A stretch of 55,788 nucleotides of DNA, taken from IMG/VR virus record IMGVR_UViG_3300041997_000014, positions 1-55,788 of that record. One strand, given 5' to 3'. Positions 7,427 through 16,029 of this stretch are shown piece by piece. The position numbers and the translations under genes are program-made. This DNA comes from a virus. A model generated the notes under the pieces. That model had not been told where the DNA came from, did no database searches, and saw nothing but the letters and a program-made list of their open reading frames with translations. Within the stretch, counting starts at the first letter, position 1; each line of letters begins with the position of its first letter.

Positions 7427-8611
7427 TCAGGGCGATTCCTGGGCAATTCCCCCGCCCAGTAGGGCATCCGCCGCAGCGTTCTGCGCGGCGTCGAGCTTCC
7501 CCAATTCCCTGCCGCGGTCGGCCGCGTCGATCCACTTCGCGTAGGTCGAAAACAGCATCTTCGCCGAGCGGTGCCCCATCTGGCGCGAGATATAGGCCGG
7601 GTTGACCCCGCCCATCAGCGCCGAGGTGGCGTAGGTGTGCCGCGTGTTGTAGGCCCGCCGGTGGCGGATGCCAAGCCGCTTGAGCACGGGGCTCCAGTAG
7701 TGGTCGCGTTGGCTGCGCTCGTCGTGCCACGGTCGGCCGGTCACCGGGTTCATGAAGACGTCCGGCTCCTTCTTCATGAAGGTGTGCGGCTTCATCGTTT
7801 TCAGTGCCTCGAGCGCGCGCCGCGTCAGTTCGATGTCGCGCACCTGATAGGTCTTGATCGCCTTCGTCTCGCCGGCCACCCTGGCGCGCTCGATGCGAGC
7901 TGTTCCGTGCTGCCAGTCGATGTCGCCCCAGCGCAGCGCGATCTGCTCTTCAGGGCGCAGCCCGGTGGCGAAGGCGAAAGCGAAGTAGGCCCACACGCGA
8001 GGGTCGCAGTGCTTGTGCATGTGCGCCAGCACGCGGTCGCGCTCCTCGTCGCTGAGAGGATCCGGCGGCGGCTTCTGGTGCTGCACGTTCTCGATGCCGT
8101 CGGTCGGGTCGTCGAGCTTGATGTCACGGCCGGCAAGCCGGAACACCCCACGCAGGCAGATGAGGTAGTTGTTCAGCAGCTTCGGCGATGCCCAGGCATG
8201 CGAGCCGATCTTGGCCGCCATGGCCCCGTGCTTGATCGAGCGGATGGGCGTGGCGGCGCCGAACATGCCCTTCCACACCTCCAGCGCGTTGCGGTACTGG
8301 TCCTTCGTCTTTGTGGCCAGTTGCCCCTTGGATTCAAGGTACTGCTCGCAGGCCTTGCCGAACGTCAGGCTGCCAGCCAGCGGCGCGTGCTTCGAGTCCG
8401 GGAAGAAGGTCGCGTACTCGAAGGTGCCGGCCTTGATGGCGGCGCGCACGTCCTTGGCCAGCCGGCGCGCCACCTTGACGTTGACCGCTGTCGGCAGCTG
8501 CACCACGCCGTCGACCTTGAAGGTTTCTCGGCGGGGCTTCCCGACCGGCCAAGTGAAGGAGATGCGAATCGAACCGTCGCGCACGGTCACGCCGTCGCCG
8601 TCACGCCCCAT
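7427..8611 (-). CDS. int: Tyrosine-recombinase integrase
   Basis: The 394-residue integrase catalyses site-specific recombination between attP and a host tRNA gene. An N-terminal arm-binding domain (about residues 1-75, DUF3596-like) is followed by a SAM-like core-binding domain (80-175) and the catalytic domain. Catalytic residues are visible: R219 (TGLRPEE), probable K250, R324-H325 in YNTRHTY (the usual first His is Tyr), H347 (MGHRS) and nucleophile Y357 (STYAKW). It is the last gene of the leftward early operon, overlaps the excisionase-like gene by 11 bases and ends beside the att core. Confidence 0.95.
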   Translation of the reverse strand: MGRDGDGVTVRDGSIRISFTWPVGKPRRETFKVDGVVQLPTAVNVKVARRLAKDVRAAIKAGTFEYATFFPDSKHAPLAGSLTFGKACEQYLESKGQLATKTKDQYRNALEVWKGMFGAATPIRSIKHGAMAAKIGSHAWASPKLLNNYLICLRGVFRLAGRDIKLDDPTDGIENVQHQKPPPDPLSDEERDRVLAHMHKHCDPRVWAYFAFAFATGLRPEEQIALRWGDIDWQHGTARIERARVAGETKAIKTYQVRDIELTRRALEALKTMKPHTFMKKEPDVFMNPVTGRPWHDERSQRDHYWSPVLKRLGIRHRRAYNTRHTYATSALMGGVNPAYISRQMGHRSAKMLFSTYAKWIDAADRGRELGKLDAAQNAAADALLGGGIAQESP

Positions 8612-8813
8612 GGCCTGCCTCCACCCATTGCTCGAAAGCCTTCATGTCGATGTAGATGTGCCCGTCGGGCGCCTTGCGGTAGTGCTTGCCATCGGTCCAG
8701 TGGCCGTCTTCAATCTTGCGACGGATGGCCTTCTCGGTGAGCCCGATCGCCGGCGCGGCAGCCTTGATGAGGCAATAGCGCGCCGGGCCGATGACGATGA
8801 CGGCTTCAGCCAT
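8601..8813 (-). CDS. Excisionase-like winged-helix DNA-binding protein
   Basis: The 70-residue protein starts at an ATG with a strong Shine-Dalgarno (AAAGGAGA). It has an excisionase/MerR-type winged helix: GLTEKAIRRKIEDGHW as helix-turn-helix, KHYRKAPDGHIYIDM as wing, and a final helix. Size, fold and position directly upstream of int support a recombination directionality factor that bends attachment-site DNA during excision. The overlap with int implies coordinated expression. Confidence 0.8.
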   Translation of the reverse strand: MAEAVIVIGPARYCLIKAAAPAIGLTEKAIRRKIEDGHWTDGKHYRKAPDGHIYIDMKAFEQWVEAGHGA

Positions 8814-9558
8814 GGCCGCTCTCCTTTGCCGTTGGGGGCTGTTGGGTAGCGCGAGAGGCCCGCGCTGCGTCGATGGCGGCGTCAAGGTCGCGCTCATCGC
8901 AGTACCAGGACATGTCGAACCGGCCGCGTGGCACGCCGTTGTAATGGGGCGGCAGCCAGTCGATCTGCTTCTCCTTCAGCCACCGATACCGCTCCGCGTC
9001 TTCCCGCTCATCTCGCCCGCCTGCGGCCGCAGCGAATCGGTGGGCGGCATCGATCGCCACCTCTGCATCCGCTATCACGGCATCCGCCTGTGCAAGCAGT
9101 TTGTCGGTGTCGTCTGGTCGCCCGCCTGCGGGCTCTGCGCGAGCGGCACGGGTGTAGCGATTCAGGACGTTGCGGACACCATTGATAAACGCCTTGCCCA
9201 AGTCAGTGATCTGTCGGTCGCCGTCGCTCAGGTAGGGCTCGGTCAGCCCTTCCACGCCTACATCTTCGGCCGCACGGATCAGGTCCCAGGACTTCGGCTC
9301 GTACTTGGACCGCTCCAAGGCCGGCCCGGTCGGAGCGGGCTCTGCGCGAGTAGCGGCGAGGACAGCGCGGGCGAAGTACCTCAGGTCGCCTGAGTGGACG
9401 GTCTGAAAGCCTCCGTCATAGCCGAGGGCAGTGCGCGCAACCTCCGCGATCTGCTCATCGGTCAGCTCGGTCGGCGCCACCCCTGCGCTCGGCGCGCAAG
9501 ATGCGTTGCCACAGCGACCTTCAGCGTGGCCGGCTTCGCCGCAATCGTTAGAAGCCAT
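8806..9558 (-). CDS. Early-operon hypothetical protein with phage C-terminal DAERYRWL motif
   Basis: The 250-residue protein has GGGAGAG before its ATG and overlaps both neighbours by a few bases. Its middle is helical and acidic; the C-terminal third carries DAERYRWLKEKQIDW and DLDAAIDAARA, a recurrent ending of uncharacterised phage and prophage proteins encoded near recombination genes. No catalytic motif is visible. It may be modular, since the 9548-10660 product is built similarly from recurrent phage segments. Confidence 0.6.
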   Translation of the reverse strand: MASNDCGEAGHAEGRCGNASCAPSAGVAPTELTDEQIAEVARTALGYDGGFQTVHSGDLRYFARAVLAATRAEPAPTGPALERSKYEPKSWDLIRAAEDVGVEGLTEPYLSDGDRQITDLGKAFINGVRNVLNRYTRAARAEPAGGRPDDTDKLLAQADAVIADAEVAIDAAHRFAAAAGGRDEREDAERYRWLKEKQIDWLPPHYNGVPRGRFDMSWYCDERDLDAAIDAARASRATQQPPTAKESGHG

Positions 9559-10660
9559 CGAACTCTCCCAGGTTCTCGAACTCGCGTTCGCTCAAGTACA
9601 CGTCGGCGACCACGTAGGGCGACTCGTCTCCAGCCCCGCGGGCATCGCCCACGTAGGTGTCGCCCTCGGATGGATGCATGACGCAGTGCGCGCCGTTGAG
9701 GCTCACGCGCACGTAGCGGGCGCGCGGCTCACCGAAGGCGTCGAACATCAGGCCATTCGGTTGCGCCACCCCTGCGGTTGCCTGGGGTGCGGCCTGTGCT
9801 GGTGTGGCCTGGAGAGCGGAGTGCAGGATTTCGCCAGCGATGGCAAGGTCTGGTGGCTCAAAATCCTGCAGGGCAGACTGGATGGCGCGGAGCACTTTGT
9901 TGTGCACCGATTCGCGCTTGAGCGCATCATTCAGCGCATCAAGCCGCTCCTGCGTGTGTTCGCCGCAAGTGCACTGATGCTTGGCGCCTTCGTCGTCTTC
10001 AAGCATGCCAAGCAAGCAGGAAGGCCCGTGCTCGGGCGCCTCCTGTGCTGGTGTGGGGTGGGTGGCACGCCCGGCTTCGTACGCTTCCCGAATCGCATCG
10101 AACACGATGGCGGTCGTCCAGCGGGACTCACCCTTCGCGCGGTGTCGGTCCATGATCCGCTCAAGCAAGGCTCCCGGCGCCCCTTGAGCTGCCGTCTCGG
10201 CCGGCACCCCCTCCTGTGCCCCGGACAGGAGCGCTTCGAGCTTCGCCTCGGCATCGTGCGCGCGGCGCAGCGCCTCGTCGCCACGCTGGTCGGCCTGCTT
10301 CACCTGGATGCGCAGCTGCGCGATCTCCGAGACGCGATCGCGCCAGCCGGGGATGAATTCGTCCAGCTCGCCAGTGCCGAAGCCACCGCGGCAGCCACGA
10401 CCCTCAAGGTCGATCAGCGCCGGCTGCGGGCCCCAGCGTTTGCAGTAGGCCGCATAGGCCTCCAGATGCAGCGACCAGGGGATGCCCTGCGGCCAGCCTT
10501 GCACGGGCGCGGTCTTCTCGACCGGCCGTCGCGCCAGCAGCGCGCGAGCCGCGGCGTAGACGTAGGGCTTCAGATCGTCGCAGCCCGGCTTGATCGTGAA
10601 CCCGTTGGCGAGGAAGACCTCGCGGATGTCAGCGTCGTTCATGATGTTGCTTGCGGTCAT
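9548..10660 (-). CDS. Large early-operon hypothetical protein
   Basis: The 370-residue protein starts at an ATG preceded by AGGAGCACCGACCCC. The N-terminal domain (ADIREVFLANGFTIK to YVYAAARALL) is common in betaproteobacterial phage early proteins. The middle contains a helical, probably coiled-coil stretch (about residues 110-150) and a Cys pair (HQCTCGEH). The C-terminus (about 315-370) is a beta-rich unit ending in LSEREFENLGEFDGF. Function unknown; probably a regulatory or host-takeover accessory in the PL operon. Confidence 0.6.
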   Translation of the reverse strand: MTASNIMNDADIREVFLANGFTIKPGCDDLKPYVYAAARALLARRPVEKTAPVQGWPQGIPWSLHLEAYAAYCKRWGPQPALIDLEGRGCRGGFGTGELDEFIPGWRDRVSEIAQLRIQVKQADQRGDEALRRAHDAEAKLEALLSGAQEGVPAETAAQGAPGALLERIMDRHRAKGESRWTTAIVFDAIREAYEAGRATHPTPAQEAPEHGPSCLLGMLEDDEGAKHQCTCGEHTQERLDALNDALKRESVHNKVLRAIQSALQDFEPPDLAIAGEILHSALQATPAQAAPQATAGVAQPNGLMFDAFGEPRARYVRVSLNGAHCVMHPSEGDTYVGDARGAGDESPYVVADVYLSEREFENLGEFDGF

Positions 10661-11148
10661 GGGGTCGGTGCTCCTGGGCAAACGATCGGGGTCCAGTGGG
10701 TGTGGTGGCCGGTCCAGCTTTCGCAGTTCGGGTGGCCGACGTAGGGGTCCTCCTCGAGGGGGAACTTCCACCACAGCACGCAGCTGTCTTCCTCGTTCCA
10801 CTCGTCGAGCGGGCGCGGGCGTGGGCTGGCCAGCTGGGCTGCGGTGGCCGCAAACCGAACGACCTGGGCGTCGGACTTCTCCAGCTCGTCGGCGGCCTCC
10901 TGCATCAGCTGGTCGGCCTGGTTGAGCGCAACGGCGCGCTCGACCGTGTAGCCCGCGAAGCGCTCGGGATAGTCCGCCTGGTGCTGGCGCAGCCACTCGC
11001 GCGCCCCTCGCTCCGGGTCGAGCACCGCGTCAGGCCCCTCGCGGCTGAACCACATGGCCATGCCCTTGCGGTCGGGCGTCACGATGCGCCATTCGATGCG
11101 GCCTGCGCTGGCCTCGCGCAGGCGGCGGATGAGGTCGGCGTTGATCAT
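10657..11148 (-). CDS. Early-operon hypothetical protein
   Basis: The 163-residue protein is coupled at both ends by ATGA overlaps. It begins MINADLIRRLREAS, is mainly helical, and contains a Trp/Cys-rich C-terminal segment (CVLWWKFPLEEDPY, CESWTGHHTHW) with His residues that might bind metal. No family recognised. The overlaps suggest stoichiometric expression with the flanking genes. Confidence 0.6.
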   Translation of the reverse strand: MINADLIRRLREASAGRIEWRIVTPDRKGMAMWFSREGPDAVLDPERGAREWLRQHQADYPERFAGYTVERAVALNQADQLMQEAADELEKSDAQVVRFAATAAQLASPRPRPLDEWNEEDSCVLWWKFPLEEDPYVGHPNCESWTGHHTHWTPIVCPGAPTP

Positions 11149-11663
11149 GCTGGGAACCCGTCGTGCGTCGCGCCATCGAGCAGGCGGCCGGCGGCCTTCT
11201 TGCGGAGGCGGCCGCGCGACTGGTTCAGGTCGACCATTTCGTCGCGCATGCGGTCGCGCTCGTGCGACGGATCGAAGTGCGGGCCGTACCACGGGAACGG
11301 GTCATCGAAACGCCCTTCCTCCAGGTGCTCCCACAACTGCAGCGCGAGCCATGCATGCTCCCGCTTGATCAGCAGGTACGGCTCCAGAAGCTCGATGATT
11401 CGAGCCGCGACACCACCCTGGCGGGACCACTGGAATTGGTGCCGATGGCCGGGGTTGGCCGGGGCATAGCACGACACCGTGCCACCCCACAGCGAGGCGG
11501 CCAGGTCGTGCGGCTCGCGACGGGTGCCGGCGATGCCGACCTGAGGCGCGTGGTACACCTTGCCGGCGCGCACGCTGCGGTTGATCGTGATGTAGCCGTC
11601 GCCGTCGATCATGCCGGCGAGATAGGCGAGCGTCGTCGCCTCGATGCTGGTGTTCTCGGCCAT
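11145..11663 (-). CDS. LAGLIDADG-family endonuclease-like protein
   Basis: The 172-residue protein carries one LAGLIDADG helix (LAGMIDGDGYI, residues 15-25, acidic D22 in the catalytic position) followed by the alternating beta strands of a single-motif homing endonuclease, which would act as a homodimer. GGAGGG precedes the ATG. It overlaps the downstream gene by ATGA and is embedded in a collinear operon, so it may be domesticated for a regulatory role. Nuclease activity is plausible but unproven. Confidence 0.75.
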   Translation of the reverse strand: MAENTSIEATTLAYLAGMIDGDGYITINRSVRAGKVYHAPQVGIAGTRREPHDLAASLWGGTVSCYAPANPGHRHQFQWSRQGGVAARIIELLEPYLLIKREHAWLALQLWEHLEEGRFDDPFPWYGPHFDPSHERDRMRDEMVDLNQSRGRLRKKAAGRLLDGATHDGFPA

Positions 11664-11665
11664 GG

Positions 11666-12307
11666 TCAAGCCCTCCGAAATTCGATGGCCCATACCCAGG
11701 GATTCGCCTCCACGCTGCCCGGGCCGTTGATGGCCTCCCACAGCGATAGGTACGACTGGCAGGGGTTATGGCAGTGAAAGTGCGTGCCGTCCTCGACGTG
11801 CCACCCCATCAGCGAATTGCTGAAGACGATGCCCTCGGCCTTGGCGTCAGTGCCGCTGATGTCCTGCAGCCGCTCGATGCGGACGCCGGTCACCTCCAGC
11901 GTGATGCGGCTGGCGGCGCGCGGCATGTGGATGCTGGGTTTCCATCCGCGGCAGGCGTGCCTGACGATTGCATCCAGCGTTCGGGCCAAGTCTTCGCTGC
12001 GCGGGTCGGCTCGGTAGAGGAAGCGCTCATCGCTACCGCGGCACCACGTCTCGCGCACCCACAGCCGATCGCCGGGCTTGCCGTAGGGGCACGCGATCGG
12101 CGACTCGATGTCGTAGCCCTTCGAGTCCCGGTAGAAGCTGCTCTCCCCATCACCGCTGCGATAGGGAACCGGGCCGCGGCCGTAGTCCTGCAGCACAAAG
12201 CCCTCATCGTTGCCGACCGGCTTCACCGCCCGCCGCGTCTGCGTCTTCGTGCCGGCCAGGATCGCGCGCACCATCGGCGCGCTGAAGAGGATGGGGATGT
12301 CCTTCAT
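11666..12307 (-). CDS. ASCH-like phage protein
   Basis: The 213-residue protein shows a recurrent phage pattern: ILFSAPMVRAILAGTKTQTRR, then CPYGKPGDRLWVRETW, PSIHMPRAASRITLEVTGV, ERLQDIS and the closing NPWVWAIEFRR. This belongs to the ASCH/PUA-like beta-barrel group, which probably binds RNA or modified nucleotides. It is two bases from the LAGLIDADG gene and overlaps the DUF1643 gene. The molecular role is unknown. Confidence 0.75.
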   Translation of the reverse strand: MKDIPILFSAPMVRAILAGTKTQTRRAVKPVGNDEGFVLQDYGRGPVPYRSGDGESSFYRDSKGYDIESPIACPYGKPGDRLWVRETWCRGSDERFLYRADPRSEDLARTLDAIVRHACRGWKPSIHMPRAASRITLEVTGVRIERLQDISGTDAKAEGIVFSNSLMGWHVEDGTHFHCHNPCQSYLSLWEAINGPGSVEANPWVWAIEFRRA

Positions 12308-12807
12308 TGCGCTCCCCCGAGAAGTGGCACGGGCGTGCAGCTGTAGGGCAGCATCAGCGGGTGCTCGGGAATGCCGTCAGCGAGCAGGCGCAGCGCGCGC
12401 AGGCGCACGCCGGCAAGCGCGAGATACGAGGCCAGTTCGCGCGGCCGGTTGAGGTTGCGGGCGTTGGCGCCCCACGCGCAGATGACGTAGCCGCGCTCGT
12501 GCGCCTGCATCGCCTCAAGGCGCCCGGTGATGATGCTGTCGTTGTCGGGGCCGATCGGATACCCGGCATTGCGCAGGTCGGCGGGCTTGGTGGCGCGGAA
12601 GGCGAAGAGGTTGAACACCTCGATGCCGCCGAACCCGAGGCGCGTGGCGAAGCCGATGCACTTGCGGATGGTGGGGTCGTCCTCGGCCGCGTCGGCGGTG
12701 CTCGGGTTGAGCATGATGAAGACGAGCGGCTTCAGCGCCGAGTCCCACTCGCGCGTGAGGCGGTACCGGAAGCGACCGCAGTCGCTGATGGTGGCGTCGC
12801 GCTTCAT
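12304..12807 (-). CDS. DUF1643 family protein
   Basis: The 167-residue protein has the DUF1643 signature: FIMLNPSTADAAEDDPTIRKC near residue 30, GFGGIEVFNLFAFRATKP and a mid-protein GPDNDSII, then YVICAWGANA. Members occur in phages and mobile elements and their biochemical function is unknown. The gene is coupled to the ASCH-like gene by ATGA. Confidence 0.8.
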   Translation of the reverse strand: MKRDATISDCGRFRYRLTREWDSALKPLVFIMLNPSTADAAEDDPTIRKCIGFATRLGFGGIEVFNLFAFRATKPADLRNAGYPIGPDNDSIITGRLEAMQAHERGYVICAWGANARNLNRPRELASYLALAGVRLRALRLLADGIPEHPLMLPYSCTPVPLLGGAQ

Positions 12808-12810
12808 GGC

Positions 12811-13173
12811 TCAGTCCGTCGGCCCGAAGGGCGTTCCGCTGCGATCGCCCATCCAGCCGCGCTGCGGCAGCGGCTCGATCATCTGGTTGACCATCGGCCC
12901 GTTCATGAAGACCGGGCCCTGCACCACGGGCGAGAAGCGCACGTAGGCGGGCAGGATCGCCGGCAGCGTCATCTCGTCGCGCACCGTGCTGGGCAGCAGC
13001 AGCACCCAGCCCTGGTCGGGCGGGCAGCCCTTGCGGACCATGAACTCGCGGAAGGGCTCCGGCGGCGTCTCGGCGAGCAGCTTGGCCGCGCGCTGGATAG
13101 CTTCCAGCGTGAGCGGCCCGGTGGTGCCCGTGCTGGCGGTGCTGGCGCTGGTACAGGGGTCGTCGTCGATCAC
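12811..13173 (-). CDS. Early-operon hypothetical protein
   Basis: The 120-residue protein has a Ser/Thr-rich N-terminus, a helix (LEAIQRAAKLLAETPPEPFREFM) and a Pro/Met-rich C-terminal half (VVQGPVFMNGPMVNQMIEPL). It starts 126 bases downstream of the preceding gene in a stretch with no recognisable promoter. No family recognised. Confidence 0.5.
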   Translation of the reverse strand: MIDDDPCTSASTASTGTTGPLTLEAIQRAAKLLAETPPEPFREFMVRKGCPPDQGWVLLLPSTVRDEMTLPAILPAYVRFSPVVQGPVFMNGPMVNQMIEPLPQRGWMGDRSGTPFGPTD

Positions 13174-13299
13174 AAGGACTCCAGGTGTGGGGTGGGGCCG
13201 GACGTACCGGGAAACACGAGCCGCGCGGATGTGAAGGAGGTGACGAGGAATTGCAACCCCGCCGCGCGCGTCGTGACCGCCGGGCCGGCCCCGTTGAAC

Positions 13300-13602
13300 T
13301 CAGGTGGTGGCCGCGCTGGGTGCTGCGGCCTGGGCGCGCGCCTGGCCGGTCTGGTAGGGCATCCAGGTCGCCACGTAGTCGCCGGCGCCGTGCCGGTCGT
13401 CGGCGCCCGGATCGCGCAGCGGCACCGAGCAGCGCGCGAAGGTGTTGCCCTGGTGGTCCGTGACTCGCAGGTTCACGCAGGTGTCGCCCCACACGTAGAC
13501 GATGGTGGCGTCGAACGGCACCGTGGGGTTGTTGATGTTGCCGGCGAGGGTCGGCTCGTAGAACCAGACCTTGCGGCCGATCGTGGGCTTGATGCTGCTC
13601 AT
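13300..13602 (-). CDS. Small beta-barrel-like phage protein
   Basis: The 100-residue protein begins KPTIGRKVWFYEP and continues with PFDATIVYVWGDTCVNLRVTDHQGN and a C-terminal ATWMPYQ. This arrangement is typical of a small SH3-like phage protein common in early operons of betaproteobacterial and pseudomonad phages. Function unknown. The Shine-Dalgarno is weak. Confidence 0.6.
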   Translation of the reverse strand: MSSIKPTIGRKVWFYEPTLAGNINNPTVPFDATIVYVWGDTCVNLRVTDHQGNTFARCSVPLRDPGADDRHGAGDYVATWMPYQTGQARAQAAAPSAATT

Positions 13603-13663
13603 GAGGTGCTTTCAGAGAGTTGAAGGGAATGGGCCGCGCTCCACCGGCGCGCGGCGGGGCCGG

Positions 13664-13999
13664 TCAGCGGCAGGCCTTGCGGTGCCGCTTCTGGTTGCGC
13701 TTCTTGCGGGCCATGCGCTGGCCCTGGCGGACGGACCAGCCGTCGTTGGCCAGGTACTTCCACCGGCGCGTGGTCCACGGGCGCCGCGCCCAGGCCTCCT
13801 TCTCAGACAACCCGCCGCGGCGGGCGTCCGAGTTGGTGTCGCCGGTGCCGACGGTGCCGCCGGTGGCGACCGTGGTGCGCGTCGATCGCGCGCCATCGGT
13901 CGACGACTGCGCAACGGCGGGTGCGGGCGCCGGCACCGCGCTGGCGCCCAGCAGCGCCAAGGCGCCGATGGCCAGCAGGTTGGAGCGTGAGCTGCGCAT
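13664..13999 (-). CDS. Secreted basic hypothetical protein
   Basis: The 111-residue protein starts with a plausible signal peptide: basic start, hydrophobic LLAIGALALLGASAV, Ala-rich end with cleavage near AVAQS. The mature part is Ser/Thr/Gly-rich and then strongly basic (ARKKRNQKRHRKACR). It starts two bases after the stop of the DUF2303 gene. Export of so basic a protein is odd; membrane or nucleic-acid contact is possible. Confidence 0.5.
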   Translation of the reverse strand: MRSSRSNLLAIGALALLGASAVPAPAPAVAQSSTDGARSTRTTVATGGTVGTGDTNSDARRGGLSEKEAWARRPWTTRRWKYLANDGWSVRQGQRMARKKRNQKRHRKACR

Positions 14000-14001
14000 G
14001 G

Positions 14002-14868
14002 TCAGTCGCAGGAGCCCATCAGCAGCGGCACCGCGCCCAGGCCCTGGCGCACGGTGCTGATGAGGTCGTCAGCCGCAGCCTTGTGGGCCTTGTCCAGGCG
14101 CTGCAGCTCGTAGTAGAACGACAGCTTCCCGGCGTTGTTCCGGTACTTCAGCCGCGCCACGAGCGAGCTGGCCATCAGGTCACCGTGGAACACGGGGATG
14201 GCGATGCCGAAGCGCTCGAACAGCTGCATTGCCTCGGTGGTGCCCGCGTCCGCATCGGCGATGTACGTCAGGCGTTGGCCACCGCTTTGCAGCTTCACCG
14301 CGGACTTGAAGACCTTCTCCTCGTTCATCACGAAGTTGGTGGCCATTTCCATCAACTGGATGCTCGTGGGCAGGCTGTTGGAGCCGCTGTTGATGTCTTC
14401 CTCGTGGTCCTGCAGCCACTGCGCGAAGTCGACCTGCGAGAACCCCTTCCGGTCCATCGCCTTCCAGGCTTTCCACTCCGCGCTCATGTCGGGAGTGAAC
14501 GTGGCCTTGTGGCGGCGCCAGCCGGCGGTGCCCTTGACGTGCTCGTCGATCACGCCGGTGAACGACAGCGCGAACGTCTGCGGGTCGAACGAGCACCAGA
14601 CCACGGAGCCATCGTCGGTGGCGTGGCGCTTCATGTAGGCCAGGAAACTCGCGGAGTGCGAGAAGACGGCGGTGGCCTCGGTGGCGCGCGGGTGCGCCAG
14701 GTGTTCCTCAAGGTCCACTTCGAGCTTCCTGACGTCAGTGCCCTTCGGCACGGCCGCGTGCAGGATCTTGAGCCCGGTCACGCCGGTGTCGACGGTGTCG
14801 AGCACCTGGGCCTTCGGCAGCACTTCGGCCAACGTCTCGGCCAAGTTCTTCGCGTTTTGCATGTCCAT
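14002..14868 (-). CDS. DUF2303 family protein
   Basis: The 288-residue protein fits DUF2303: a central FSHSASFLAYMKRHATDDGSVVW-type segment, then LSFTGVIDEH, WRRHKATF and a helix DFAQWLQDHEEDINSG, with a C-terminal beta region ending in a helix. DUF2303 proteins are commonly encoded in recombination/replication operons of temperate phages; the function is unknown. AGGAGAA precedes the ATG. It is paired with the gene at 14908-15312. Confidence 0.8.
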   Translation of the reverse strand: MDMQNAKNLAETLAEVLPKAQVLDTVDTGVTGLKILHAAVPKGTDVRKLEVDLEEHLAHPRATEATAVFSHSASFLAYMKRHATDDGSVVWCSFDPQTFALSFTGVIDEHVKGTAGWRRHKATFTPDMSAEWKAWKAMDRKGFSQVDFAQWLQDHEEDINSGSNSLPTSIQLMEMATNFVMNEEKVFKSAVKLQSGGQRLTYIADADAGTTEAMQLFERFGIAIPVFHGDLMASSLVARLKYRNNAGKLSFYYELQRLDKAHKAAADDLISTVRQGLGAVPLLMGSCD

Positions 14869-14907
14869 GGGAATGGGTTCTCCTGTGTCGTTGGTGGTGG
14901 TGGGGAA

Positions 14908-15312
14908 TCAGCCGGCGGCGACGCTGGTCACGACACCCGTGTCGGGGTCGACGTGCTCGCGCATGGTTTCGCGCAGCGCGCGCTCGGGCGTCTGCTCGCC
15001 GCGCACCTCGCGCCTGGTCTCGGCCACGCGCAGGTCCAGCTTGCGCTGCTTGGGGTTGTCCACCGAGAGGTCGAACTCCTCGGTGACGTAGAACATGTCG
15101 GCGTCGGGCGCCTTCTCGGGCGTCTTGTCGGTGACCTTGGCCAGGATCGACACCAGCGCGTTGACCTTCTTGACGTCCAATGTGATCGTCAGTTTCCCGG
15201 GCTTGCCGGTCTCCTCGACCATGCGGAGCACGTTGGCGAACAGGTCGCTGCAGGTGTCGACGAACAGGCCGTTTTGCAGCTTGTTCAGGTGGTGGGTGAT
15301 GGGCTTGCCCAT
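14908..15312 (-). CDS. Conserved partner of DUF2303, unknown function
   Basis: The 134-residue protein starts with MGKPITHHLNKLQNGLFVD, followed by a beta-rich segment (KLTITLDVKK) and an Arg/Glu-rich region. It lies 39 bases upstream of the DUF2303 gene, a neighbour pairing seen in other phages. AAGGA precedes the ATG. No motif indicates an activity. Confidence 0.6.
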   Translation of the reverse strand: MGKPITHHLNKLQNGLFVDTCSDLFANVLRMVEETGKPGKLTITLDVKKVNALVSILAKVTDKTPEKAPDADMFYVTEEFDLSVDNPKQRKLDLRVAETRREVRGEQTPERALRETMREHVDPDTGVVTSVAAG

Positions 15313-15364
15313 GGGTGCTGGTCCTTTTCAATCGTTGGTTGCGGGGCGGCGGTGGAGCGGAAAG

Positions 15365-16027
15365 TCAGGCGCGCTGCCGCCGGTGCAGCGCGTTTTCGTT
15401 GGCGGCCAAGCTCGGAACGAACTCCAGCGTGAGGAGCCTCTGCGCGCGGTTGCGCTGATAGCGCCGCGTCGATTCAAGGCTCGTGATTGGCGTGGGGCGT
15501 GGGGCGTCGGTGCCTCCAGCCTTCAGGCTATAAAGGGCAGTTGGGGTACCGTTGCAGTGCATGCGCGGTTCCCATTCGGTGATGCGGGCCAGCCGCGCCT
15601 CGCGCAGCGCGCGCACTGTCTGGCTCGCATACCTGACGTTGAGGCCGCTTGCCTCTGATAGCTCGGCCAGGCTGGCGTCACCTTCTTCCAGGCGCTTCAG
15701 CAGATTGACGAACGCGATCAGGTTCGTTCCCGCGTGCGCGGTCATGGCGCTGCCCTTCTTGCCGGGATATGGCGCGTCAGGCTGCCGGCCGTAGCCGTAG
15801 CGGGGCACGTACATTCCGAGGCCGGCCTCGCGCACCCATTTGCGGACGTGAATGAAGCCGTGCTTCCACAGCGTGTTCAGGAGGTAGCGCAGGTTGCAGG
15901 CGTTGTTCACCTCCAGCGCTGCAGCGACGTCACGCAGCGTCGCAGGGCGCCAGTGCAGTCGCGCCAGGATGCGCACGTAGCCGGTGAGGCCGAGGCGGCC
16001 TGATTGCTTCTTGAGCATGGTGGTCAT
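15365..16027 (-). CDS. Tandem winged-helix regulator-like protein
   Basis: The 220-residue protein contains two winged-helix-like units. The first spans about residues 13-65 (TLRDVAAALEVNNACNLRYL, then HGFIHVRKW) and the second about 105-150 (SLAELSEASGLNVRYASQTV, then ARLARITEW). The C-terminal 50 residues are basic and probably disordered. Two wHTH units in one chain suggest binding of a composite DNA site. It begins two bases after the SSB stop, so it is co-expressed with SSB. Confidence 0.65.
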   Translation of the reverse strand: MTTMLKKQSGRLGLTGYVRILARLHWRPATLRDVAAALEVNNACNLRYLLNTLWKHGFIHVRKWVREAGLGMYVPRYGYGRQPDAPYPGKKGSAMTAHAGTNLIAFVNLLKRLEEGDASLAELSEASGLNVRYASQTVRALREARLARITEWEPRMHCNGTPTALYSLKAGGTDAPRPTPITSLESTRRYQRNRAQRLLTLEFVPSLAANENALHRRQRA

Positions 16028-16029
16028 TT

